A stretch of 7,101 nucleotides of DNA from Acidimicrobiia bacterium (GCA_025456165.1 JALOLI010000106.1:1-7101); one strand, 5' to 3'; numbered from the stretch's first letter, positions 1-4,892 are shown. A program made the numbers and translations. The notes: generated from the sequence alone by a model not told the origin.

Positions 1-3
1 AAC

Positions 4-20
4 CGGCGGTCAGCCCGCCG
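4..20. terminator. Short GC hairpin at the window edge, possible terminator of an upstream gene
   Basis: A 6-bp inverted repeat (CGGCGG, positions 4-9, against CCGCCG, 15-20) encloses a 5-nt loop. It lies upstream of the first gene and could end a transcript entering from outside the window. There is no U-tract, and short GC palindromes are common by chance in this base composition. Confidence 0.25.
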
Positions 21-56
21 TGTCATGATGCACCCCACCCGCCCGAGGAGGCACCC

Positions 57-275
57 GTGAGACCTGGAGGCTTCGGCGCCATCGGCGCCGCCGGACCCGT
101 CTTCTTCTTCAGCGCCTGGATCGTGATGATGTTCGCCGGCGTCGTGTACGACGAGATAGGCATCGCGGCCTTCGGCTACGTGGACTCCATGAAGGTGACC
201 ATCGCCCTATGGCTCGTCGTGGCCCCGTTGGTGGGGACGGCGGCCTCTCGCTGGAGCCCGGAGAAGAAGAGGTAG
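57..275 (+). CDS. Small two-helix membrane protein of unknown function
   Basis: This 72-aa protein starts at GTG 57, chosen because a strong Shine-Dalgarno sequence (GAGGAGG, 45-51) sits 5 nt upstream. It has a Gly/Ala-rich N-terminus, a hydrophobic helix at about residues 12-32 (with FFFSAWIVMMFAG), a short loop with acidic residues (YDE), a second helix at about 44-63, and a basic tail ending in EKKR. Two helices with a charged C-terminus suggest a small inner-membrane protein. I do not recognise the family and no catalytic motif is visible. It faces the convergent dehydrogenase gene, so it is the end of its own transcript. Strong ribosome-binding site, clean hydrophobic pattern and correct codon bias argue that it is real; its function is unknown. 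Confidence 0.75.
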   Translation: MRPGGFGAIGAAGPVFFFSAWIVMMFAGVVYDEIGIAAFGYVDSMKVTIALWLVVAPLVGTAASRWSPEKKR

Positions 276-308
276 GCGGCCTCCATCGCGCTCTCGCCCT
301 CACCCCCA

Positions 309-336
309 TCCCTCTCCCGGCAAGCCGGGAGAGGGA
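309..336. repeat. Perfect palindromic REP-like element, probably also a bidirectional terminator
   Basis: A perfect 13-bp inverted repeat (TCCCTCTCCCGGC, 309-321, against GCCGGGAGAGGGA, 324-336) is closed by a 2-nt AA spacer and preceded by a C-rich run (CCCTCACCCCCA). It lies between two convergent genes, 33 nt after the stop of the 72-aa gene and 75 nt from the stop of the dehydrogenase gene, so it can terminate transcription from both sides. From memory, similar 'CCCTCACCC..CCCTCTCCC..GGGAGAGGG' sequences are dispersed between genes in many GC-rich bacteria, so it may be a REP-type repeat and not just a terminator. No U-tract is seen. Confidence 0.65.
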
Positions 337-411
337 GCTTCACTTCCCCGACCGCCTATCGCGAGCCGGCTGCACCCGTGAGGGCGAAACGCAACAACGC
401 CCGCCGACGCC

Positions 412-1176
412 CTAGTCGACGAGCCGGCCCTCCATGCCGCCGGCCACCACCACGACCTGGCCGGTGACGTGGCCCGAGAGGGTGTCGCTGGCCAGGGCGA
501 CCACGTGCGGGGCGATGTCCTCCGGCCGGGCGATCTTCTTGAGGGCCATGGTGGCGGTTATCCGGGCGACCTTGGCCTCGTCCAGCCCCTTCTCGCCGAT
601 CATGGGGGTGAGCGTCCACCCGGGCGCCACCGCGTTGACCCGGACCCCGATCCGGGCCGCCTCGTTCTTCAGGCTCAGCAGCAGGCCGGTCAGGATCGCC
701 CCTTTGGCCGCGGCGTAGTCGGCGTGGCCGGCCTCCCCGAAGATCCCGGCAGTCGATCCCACCAGCACCAGGGCGCCGGAGCGGGTCACGGCGGCGTGCC
801 GCAGGAACGCCCGCGCCGTGAGGAAGGTGGCTCGCAGGTTGGCGCCGAGGGTCTCCTCCCAGCGCTCGAGGGGCATCTCCCAAACGGGCACGTCGGCCGC
901 GGGCCAGATCCCGGCCGAGGCGACGCAGATGTCGAGTCGTCCCAGGGCCGCGGCCGCCGCCGGCACCAGGGCGTCGGTCTCGGCTTCGCGGCGCAGATCC
1001 GCCCCGAGGGCCACCCCGTCGAATTCGGCGGCCAGGCTCTCGGCCGCGGCCCGGGCGGTGTAGTAGTGCACCGCCACCCGGCAGCCCTCGGCGGCCAGGG
1101 CCCGGCAGACCACGCGGCCGATGCCGCCCGAGCCGCCCGTCACCAGGGCTGCTTTCCCGCGGAGTCCGCTGTCCAT
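412..1176 (-). CDS. Classical short-chain dehydrogenase/reductase (FabG-like)
   Basis: This 254-aa cytosolic protein has the usual length of a classical SDR and probably reduces a ketone or oxidises an alcohol with NAD(P)(H). The Rossmann dinucleotide motif TGGSGGIG is at residues 13-20, an Asp that positions adenine is at 60, and the tetrad is complete: Asn113 (GANL), Ser141 (VGSTAG), Tyr154 and Lys158 (YAAAK). The PG motif follows at 185-186. The usual NNAG motif reads ASAG (86-89), a tolerated variant. No acidic residue ends beta-2 (VAVHYYTAR), which fits NADPH better than NADH; this is inference. The start is ATG 1176, because the protein begins directly with the first beta strand and a TAGACT -10 box lies 6 nt upstream, predicting a leaderless mRNA. 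It is divergent from the metal importer. The substrate cannot be read from sequence; 3-oxoacyl-ACP reductase is one possibility among many. Confidence 0.93.
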   Translation of the reverse strand: MDSGLRGKAALVTGGSGGIGRVVCRALAAEGCRVAVHYYTARAAAESLAAEFDGVALGADLRREAETDALVPAAAAALGRLDICVASAGIWPAADVPVWEMPLERWEETLGANLRATFLTARAFLRHAAVTRSGALVLVGSTAGIFGEAGHADYAAAKGAILTGLLLSLKNEAARIGVRVNAVAPGWTLTPMIGEKGLDEAKVARITATMALKKIARPEDIAPHVVALASDTLSGHVTGQVVVVAGGMEGRLVD

Positions 1177-1182
1177 GGGCCG

Positions 1183-1188
1183 AGTCTA
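1183..1188 (-). promoter_or_regulatory. -10 box of the dehydrogenase gene, leaderless arrangement
   Basis: On the minus strand TAGACT lies exactly 6 nt before the ATG at 1176. With transcription starting about 7 nt after a -10 box, the mRNA would begin at or next to the start codon. No Shine-Dalgarno sequence is present, which agrees with a leaderless transcript. A -35 box is not convincing. Confidence 0.55.
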
Positions 1189-1210
1189 CGAAGGACCACT
1201 TGCCCTGGTG

Positions 1211-1220
1211 TCCGGCCGGA
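1211..1220. promoter_or_regulatory. 10-bp palindrome TCCGGCCGGA between divergent promoters
   Basis: A perfect 10-bp palindrome lies in the 89-nt divergent region, about 9 nt upstream of the importer's -10 box and near the expected -35 region of the dehydrogenase gene. It could be an operator, but GC palindromes of this size arise often by chance at this base composition. Confidence 0.25.
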
Positions 1221-1229
1221 GCGCCCCGC

Positions 1230-1235
1230 TACACT
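1230..1235 (+). promoter_or_regulatory. -10 box of the metal importer operon
   Basis: TACACT lies 30 nt upstream of the GTG start of cbiM and predicts a transcription start near 1242 and a 5' leader of only about 24 nt. That leaves no room for a cobalamin riboswitch. No good -35 hexamer is seen at the right distance; TTGCCC at 1200-1205 is too far (24-nt spacer). Confidence 0.55.
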
Positions 1236-1238
1236 TAT

Positions 1239-1253
1239 TGCGAACGCTTCGCA
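1239..1253. promoter_or_regulatory. 15-bp inverted repeat over the importer transcription start, Nur-box-like operator
   Basis: TGCGAA-CGC-TTCGCA is a perfect 6-3-6 inverted repeat starting 3 nt after the -10 box, so it covers the predicted transcription start. Written as TGCGA-N5-TCGCA it has the 5-5-5 layout that I recall for the Streptomyces Nur box (TGCaa-N5-ttGCA), Nur being the nickel-responsive Fur-family repressor. A repressor bound here would block the importer when nickel is plentiful. The palindrome and its position are seen; the regulator is inferred. Confidence 0.5.
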
Positions 1254-1265
1254 GAAAGGGGGACC

Positions 1266-1931
1266 GTGCACATCCCCGATGGGTTCATCAACATCCCCAC
1301 CTCCGCCGGCTTCGGGGCGGCCGCCGCCGGCGGTGTGTGGTACTCGATCCGCCGCGCCGCCCAACTGCTCGACGACCGGCGCATCCCGTTGGCCGGCCTG
1401 GTGGCCGCTTTCGTCTTCGCCGCCCAAATGGTCAACTTCCCGGTGGCGTCGGGCACCAGCGGCCATCTGATCGGCGGGGTGCTGGCTGCAGTCCTGGTCG
1501 GGCCCTGGCTGGGGGCCCTGGTGCTCACCGTGGTCCTGGTCGTGCAGGGCGTCTTCTTCGCCGACGGCGGCCTCAGCGCCCTGGGCCTCAACGTCTTCAA
1601 CATGGCCGTGGTGGGGACGCTGGGCGGCTACCTCCTCTACCGCGGCCTCGTCGCTCTCCTGCCCAAGAACCGGCCCGGCACCCTCGTCTCGGCCGGTCTA
1701 GCCGCCGGCCTCTCGGTGCCGCTGGCGGCCTTCGCCTTCGTCCTCCAGTACGCCATCGGCGGCGAGGGCGGAGCGGAGCTGGCGACGGTGGCGGCGGCCA
1801 TGGGCGGGGTGCACCTGCTCATCGGCATCGGCGAGGGCCTGATCACCGCGCTGGTGGTGGGAGCCGTCCTCGGCACCCGCCCCGACCTGGTAGCCGCGGC
1901 CCCGAAGGTGGAGGTCATGGCCCATGGATAG
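1266..1931 (+). CDS. cbiM: Substrate-binding membrane subunit of a cobalt/nickel ECF importer (CbiM/NikM)
   Basis: This 221-aa membrane protein is the metal-binding S-component of an energy-coupling-factor importer for Co2+ or Ni2+. It begins MHIPDGF, the signature N-terminus of CbiM/NikM. In NikM the metal is held by the Met1 amine, His2 and a downstream His67; here His67 (GTSGHLIGG) falls at the same number, which fixes the start at GTG 1266, since any extension would hide the binding site. The in-frame ATG at 1200 is therefore not the start. The ribosome-binding sequence AGAAAGGGGGA (1253-1263) supports this. About six to seven helices are expected; the segments at about 12-26, 43-60, 66-98, 105-132, 140-162 and 177-203 are hydrophobic. 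It overlaps the next gene by 8 nt. Cobalt and nickel cannot be distinguished from this sequence alone; the Nur-like operator favours nickel. Confidence 0.93.
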   Translation: MHIPDGFINIPTSAGFGAAAAGGVWYSIRRAAQLLDDRRIPLAGLVAAFVFAAQMVNFPVASGTSGHLIGGVLAAVLVGPWLGALVLTVVLVVQGVFFADGGLSALGLNVFNMAVVGTLGGYLLYRGLVALLPKNRPGTLVSAGLAAGLSVPLAAFAFVLQYAIGGEGGAELATVAAAMGGVHLLIGIGEGLITALVVGAVLGTRPDLVAAAPKVEVMAHG

Positions 1932-2247
1932 GCGCCTGTGGTGGTTCTTGGGGATCGGATTGCTGCTCGCCCTGCTCGTGGCCGGGGTCGTGAGCGGCTT
2001 CGCTTCGGGTGACCCCGACGGCCTGGAGCGGGTCTCGATCGACGAGGGCTTCGACGAGGCCGCGGCCGACCACGCCCTGGCCGACTCCCCCCTCGCCGAC
2101 TACGCGGTGGAGGGCGTGGATGACGGCCGATTGAGCACCGGCCTGGCCGGCATCATCGGCGTGGCCATCACGCTGGCCGTCTCCGGAGCCCTCTTCTATG
2201 GGATCCGCCTCTACGGCACGGCCCGCAAGGGCAAGGAAGCCTCCTGA
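1924..2247 (+). CDS. PDGLE-domain accessory subunit of the metal importer (CbiN/NikN type)
   Basis: This 107-aa protein has a helix at about residues 5-27, an extracytoplasmic loop beginning with the diagnostic PDGLE motif (31-35), a conserved-looking SPLADY segment (55-60), a second helix at about 73-95, and a basic cytoplasmic tail. This is the topology of CbiN/NikN, the small subunit that helps CbiM/NikM take up metal; in many clusters a PDGLE protein fills this place or is fused to CbiM. The start is ATG 1924, which overlaps the end of cbiM by 8 nt and implies translational coupling. Its tail carries AAGGA (2233-2237), which also serves as ribosome-binding site for cbiQ. Family assignment is confident; the exact transport role of PDGLE proteins is less well defined. 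Confidence 0.88.
   Translation: MDRRLWWFLGIGLLLALLVAGVVSGFASGDPDGLERVSIDEGFDEAAADHALADSPLADYAVEGVDDGRLSTGLAGIIGVAITLAVSGALFYGIRLYGTARKGKEAS
2233..2237 (+). promoter_or_regulatory. Ribosome-binding site that fixes a CTG start for cbiQ
   Basis: AAGGA ends 6 nt before CTG 2244, an ideal spacing. There is no ATG, GTG or TTG in the cbiQ frame between the preceding in-frame stop and TTG 2319, and conserved CbiQ residues lie upstream of 2319. This site therefore decides in favour of CTG 2244. Confidence 0.6.
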
Positions 2248-3008
2248 ACCAGACCCACGTCCACGCTCTCTACCGGCATGCCGAAGGACCACTGCACCGC
2301 CTGCGCCCCGAGGTCAAGTTGGCGGCCACGCTGTTCTTCGTCATCGCCGTCGTGGCGACGCCGCGGGAAGCCTTCTGGGCCTTCGGCGCCCACGCCGCCC
2401 TGGTGGCGGCGGCGGCGGCGGCCGGGCGCCTCCCGCCGGGCTTCCTGCTGCGCCGCCTCCTGATCGAGGTCCCGTTCCTGCTCTTCGCTGTGTTCCTGCC
2501 CTTCGTCGGCCGGGGAGAGCGGCTCGAGGTGATCGGCCTGTCGCTGTCCCGCGAGGGCCTGTGGGCCGCCTGGAACATCCTCGCCAAGGCCACACTGGGG
2601 GCGGCGGCTTCGGTGATCCTGGCCTCCACCACCCGGGTCCCCGACATCCTCAAGGGCTTCGCCCGTCTCCGCTTCCCGCGCGTCCTCACCGCGATGATGG
2701 GGTTCATGGTCCGCTATCTCGACGTGGTAATCGGCGACCTGGGCCGCATGCGCGTCGCCCAGCAGTCCCGGGCGTATCAGCCGCGTTGGTTCGGCCAGGC
2801 CCGGGCGCTCGGCGCGCTGGCGGGCACCCTGTTCGTGCGCTCCTACGAGAGGGGAGAGCGGGTGTACTTGGCCATGCAGGCCCGGGGCTATCGAGGGGAG
2901 ATGCCGGAGCTAGAGGCGGCCGCCGCCCCGGCCGGGCAGTGGCTGACGGCGGCGGCCGTCGTCGCCCTGGCCGCCGCCGTGGCGGCCCTGGGCTGGGTCC
3001 TGCGATGA
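2244..3008 (+). CDS. cbiQ: Coupling transmembrane subunit of the metal importer (ECF T-component CbiQ), CTG start
   Basis: This 254-aa T-component links the S-component to the ATPase. Counted from CTG 2244 it opens with HALYRH and PLHRLRPEVKLAAT, a typical CbiQ N-terminus; starting at TTG 2319 would delete these 25 residues. The CTG overlaps the upstream TGA as CTGA, the equivalent of the common ATGA coupling, with AAGGA 6 nt before it. Hydrophobic helices lie at about residues 26-39, 46-60, 72-87, 107-128, 147-163 and 232-252. The two coupling-helix motifs are visible: AQQSRAY (172-178), with Ala replacing the usual Gly after Arg, and AMQARGY (210-216), canonical. It ends in ATGA with cbiO. 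Family assignment is sure; the CTG start is inferred from homology and spacing, and a sequencing error cannot be ruled out. Confidence 0.9.
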   Translation: MNQTHVHALYRHAEGPLHRLRPEVKLAATLFFVIAVVATPREAFWAFGAHAALVAAAAAAGRLPPGFLLRRLLIEVPFLLFAVFLPFVGRGERLEVIGLSLSREGLWAAWNILAKATLGAAASVILASTTRVPDILKGFARLRFPRVLTAMMGFMVRYLDVVIGDLGRMRVAQQSRAYQPRWFGQARALGALAGTLFVRSYERGERVYLAMQARGYRGEMPELEAAAAPAGQWLTAAAVVALAAAVAALGWVLR

Positions 3009-3790
3009 GCGTCCCCACGATCTCGCTGCAAGGCGTGGCCTTCGCCTACCCCGACGGCCGGCGGGCCCTGGACGGAGTGGACCTGCACATCCATCCCGGC
3101 GAACGGGTAGCCCTGCTGGGGCCCAACGGCGCCGGCAAGACCACCCTGGTGCTCCACCTCAACGGCATCCTGCTGCCCCAGCAAGGGACCGTCGAGGTGG
3201 CCGGCATCCCGGTCACCAGAAAGCACTTCGTGGACGTGCGCCGCCGGGTGGGCCTCGTCTTCCAGGACCCCGACGACCAGGTGTTCATGCCCACGGTGCA
3301 CGAGGACGTGGCCTTCGGCCCGGCCAATCTGGGCCTGAGAGGAGCCGAACTGGAGGCCCGGGTCGAGATGGCCCTGGCGGCGGTGGGCATGCAGGAGCGA
3401 GCCCGCCGTGCCCCTCATCACCTCTCGTACGGCGAGCGCCGCCTGGTGGCCATCGCCACGGTGCTGGCCATGGAGCCGGAGATCCTGGTGCTCGACGAGC
3501 CCTCGGCCAACCTCGACCCGGCCGGACGGCGCGAACTGGCCGAGGTGCTGCGCCGGTTGGGCCTCACCATGCTGATGGTCACCCACGACCTCCCTTACGC
3601 GCTGCAGTTGTGCGACCGGGCGGTGGTGATGAGCGCCGGCCGGATCGCTGCCGACGGGCCGATCGAGGAGATCCTGGCCGACGCGCCGCTCATGGCCGCC
3701 CACCGTCTCGAGCTGCCCCTGGGCTTCGACCTGGGCCTCATGCTCCGCATCAGGGGCGAGGCGCAAGGCCGGGGCCGGCCCGGGGACTGA
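3005..3790 (+). CDS. cbiO: ATPase subunit of the metal importer (CbiO/NikO)
   Basis: This 261-aa ABC ATPase powers the importer from the cytoplasmic side. Motifs in order: Walker A GPNGAGKT (39-46), Q-loop Gln87 in VFQDPDDQVF, signature LSYGE (140-144), Walker B LVLDE (161-165), D-loop NLDP (169-172) and H-loop His194 in MVTHD. The signature is LSYGE instead of the classical LSGGQ, a variation I associate with CbiO-type ATPases. PDDQVFMPTVHEDVAFGP after the Q-loop is characteristic of ECF ATPases. The start is ATG 3005, overlapping the cbiQ stop as ATGA. A single ATPase gene implies a homodimer, as in dedicated Co/Ni ECF systems. The open frame continues far upstream, but that part is out-of-frame translation of cbiQ. 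A bulged 8-bp inverted repeat after the stop (GCCGGCGA, 3793-3800, with TCGCCTGGC, 3813-3821) might be a weak terminator. Confidence 0.95.
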   Translation: MSVPTISLQGVAFAYPDGRRALDGVDLHIHPGERVALLGPNGAGKTTLVLHLNGILLPQQGTVEVAGIPVTRKHFVDVRRRVGLVFQDPDDQVFMPTVHEDVAFGPANLGLRGAELEARVEMALAAVGMQERARRAPHHLSYGERRLVAIATVLAMEPEILVLDEPSANLDPAGRRELAEVLRRLGLTMLMVTHDLPYALQLCDRAVVMSAGRIAADGPIEEILADAPLMAAHRLELPLGFDLGLMLRIRGEAQGRGRPGD

Positions 3791-3835
3791 GCGCCGGCGA
3801 GCAGGGTGAGCTTCGCCTGGCAGCGGCACCGGGCG

Positions 3836-3841
3836 TACACT
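3836..3841 (+). promoter_or_regulatory. -10 box of the surface-protein gene
   Basis: TACACT, preceded by GCG as in other promoters here, lies 26 nt before the TTG start and predicts a leader of about 20 nt that contains the GGAGG ribosome-binding site (3858-3862). TTCGCC at 3812-3817 could be a weak -35 with an 18-nt spacer. It means the gene is transcribed separately from cbiO. Confidence 0.5.
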
Positions 3842-3867
3842 CGCCGCACTCACCTACGGAGGCTCAG

Positions 3868-4644
3868 TTGGCCTACTACGAAACTCCCCCTCCTCCCCCG
3901 GCTCCTCCCGCAGCGCCCGCCGGTGCCTCGTGGTGGCGCAGCCCGATGGCCTTGTTCCTCATCGGCATCCTGATCGCCGCGGCCATCGCCGTGCCGGTTC
4001 TGCTCATCGTGCTCGGGGGCGACGACGACTCCACCGCGGCGTCGTCGACCAGCACCTCGGCCGGCACCTCCACCACCGCCGGTGGCTCCACCACTGCCGG
4101 GAGCTCCACGACCTCGTCGAGCACCCCGACCAGTACGTCTTCGACCACCTCGTCCACCACGTCGTCCACGACGTCGTCCACGACGTCGTCCACGACGACC
4201 ACCACCACCTCGGGCGCCCTGGAGCTGGACTACAGCCTTGCTGCCAACTACGAGGAGTTCGACCTGGTCACCGGGTTCCTCCCCGACCCCTGGGAGAGCC
4301 CGGCGCAGTCGGGCGGGTCCGTGGATGTCTCCTACCTGGACAGTGGCTGCAGGGGATGGGCGAGCGCCGCCCCGGATTTCGAGGTCAACTACACCGGCGG
4401 GGACTCCTCGCTGCGCTTCTACTTCATCGCCGACAACCCCACCGATGACACCACCCTGATCATCAGCAATCCCGGCGGGGACTGGGTGTGCGGCGACGAC
4501 TCCTACGGCACGCCCCATCCCACCGTCGACTTCCTGGGCACTGCCCCCAACGGGGTCTACGACGTCTGGATCGGGTCCTACACCCAGGGCGAAGCCATCG
4601 CCGGCACCCTCTACATCACCGAGCTCGACGCCAACCACCCGTAG
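3868..4644 (+). CDS. Membrane-anchored surface protein with Ser/Thr linker and C-terminal beta-rich domain
   Basis: This 258-aa protein starts at TTG 3868, with GGAGG 5 nt upstream; the frame remains open upstream, but there it overlaps cbiO. The N-terminus is short and Pro-rich (residues 6-18), then one helix at about 27-49, then a Gly/Asp patch, then a Ser/Thr linker of about 60 residues (55-115) including five SSTT units, then a globular domain of about 140 residues. That domain has one Cys pair (Cys161 in DSGCRGW, Cys208 in WVCGDD), likely a disulfide outside the cell, and ends in YDVWIGSY...GTLYITE, which resembles pre-peptidase C-terminal (PPC)-like beta sandwiches. The positive-inside side is the N-terminus (WWR), so the domain should be extracellular. 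The Thr/Ser linker probably spans the cell wall and may be glycosylated. No catalytic residues are recognised; the role is unknown. Confidence 0.85.
   Translation: MAYYETPPPPPAPPAAPAGASWWRSPMALFLIGILIAAAIAVPVLLIVLGGDDDSTAASSTSTSAGTSTTAGGSTTAGSSTTSSSTPTSTSSTTSSTTSSTTSSTTSSTTTTTTSGALELDYSLAANYEEFDLVTGFLPDPWESPAQSGGSVDVSYLDSGCRGWASAAPDFEVNYTGGDSSLRFYFIADNPTDDTTLIISNPGGDWVCGDDSYGTPHPTVDFLGTAPNGVYDVWIGSYTQGEAIAGTLYITELDANHP
4135..4194 (+). repeat. Five tandem 12-bp units encoding the SSTT linker
   Basis: Three perfect copies of ACGTCGTCCACG (4159-4194) follow two degraded copies (4135-4146 and 4147-4158). The period is a multiple of three, so copy-number change would lengthen or shorten the linker without a frameshift. 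Each unit contains CGTCGT-CC-ACGACG when read into the next, so the array is also self-complementary. Confidence 0.8.
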
Positions 4645-4664
4645 GCCGGCAGCCATCGGCTTCT

Positions 4665-4692
4665 CCGGGGCCGCCCTGCGGGGCGGCCCCGG
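4665..4692 (+). terminator. Strong GC hairpin terminator after the surface-protein gene
   Basis: A perfect 12-bp stem (CCGGGGCCGCCC, 4665-4676, with GGGCGGCCCCGG, 4681-4692) has a TGCG loop and starts 20 nt after the stop codon. There is no U-tract, as is usual for actinobacterial hairpin terminators. Confidence 0.75.
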
Positions 4693-4697
4693 CCTTC

Positions 4698-4790
4698 AGG
4701 GGGTAGGCGAATAGGTCCGCCACAGGGTCCGATGCCGCCAACCACAGGCCGGCATCGGGCGAGGGGCGGCGGCCTATTGGCGCACCCCCT
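4698..4790. repeat. Nested 93-nt intergenic inverted repeat (structured RNA or miniature palindromic element)
   Basis: Four stacked arms pair across a 12-nt loop. AGGGGGT (4698-4704) pairs with ACCCCCT (4784-4790); AATAGG (4710-4715) with CCTATT (4773-4778); after a bulged T, CCGCC (4717-4721) with GGCGG (4768-4772); and GTCCGATGCCG (4727-4737) with CGGCATCGGGC (4750-4760), with one G-T wobble. Two more G-C pairs (4707-4708 with 4780-4781) fill the outer internal loop, giving about 31 pairs. It begins 6 nt after the terminator hairpin. No target-site duplication or ORF is evident. It may be a folded small RNA, a leader structure or a MITE/REP-like element. Confidence 0.55.
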
Positions 4791-4796
4791 TAGCGA

Positions 4797-4824
4797 CCCC
4801 CTGGTCCGGCAGCGGTGCCGGGGG
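4797..4824 (+). other. Third intergenic hairpin
   Basis: CCGGCA (4806-4811) pairs with TGCCGG (4816-4821) around a GCGG loop. The stem may continue as CCC against GGG (4822-4824) across a one-sided TGGT bulge. It lies between the nested palindrome and the DUF2461 gene. It carries a second ACCCCCT copy (4796-4802), so the AGGGGGT arm at 4698-4704 could pair here instead. The remaining stretch 4825-4886 shows nothing I recognise except a GAGGGGA at 4849-4855. Confidence 0.35.
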
Positions 4825-4886
4825 AGCGCGGCCGGCCCCGTCTGCGGTGAGGGGACGGCGCGATGGCTTTCCGCGGCGAGCCGAGG

Positions 4887-4892
4887 TACCTT
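4887..4892 (+). promoter_or_regulatory. -10 box of the DUF2461 gene, leaderless arrangement
   Basis: TACCTT lies exactly 6 nt before ATG 4899, the same spacing as in front of the dehydrogenase gene at 1176. No Shine-Dalgarno sequence precedes 4899. Together they predict a leaderless transcript. Confidence 0.5.

Noticed and set aside
1200..1205. TTGCCC as the -35 box of the importer promoter
   Set aside because: The spacer to TACACT would be 24 nt, well outside the usual 16-19 nt.
1177..1265. Cobalamin riboswitch before the metal importer
   Set aside because: The intergenic region is 89 nt, shared with a divergent gene, and the predicted leader is about 24 nt; a cobalamin riboswitch needs far more and no B12-box-like sequence is seen.
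469..1470. 333-codon plus-strand frame across the dehydrogenase gene and the divergent promoters
   Set aside because: It is antisense to a dehydrogenase with a complete catalytic tetrad and runs through the promoter region into cbiM in another frame.
2198..3004. Upstream extension of the cbiO frame to 530 codons
   Set aside because: This part is Pro/Arg/Gly-rich out-of-frame translation of cbiQ; CbiO homologues start at the ATGA overlap at 3005.
2888..3853. 321-codon minus-strand frame opposite cbiO
   Set aside because: Antisense shadow rich in His, Gln and Gly, without motifs or a ribosome-binding site.
4135..4194. Tandem units considered as a CRISPR array
   Set aside because: The 12-bp units are contiguous without spacers, in frame and coding.
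3876..4208. Minus-strand frame with repeated DDVV units
   Set aside because: It is the complement of the 12-bp repeat array in the Ser/Thr linker; the plus-strand frame has a ribosome-binding site, a membrane helix and a folded domain.
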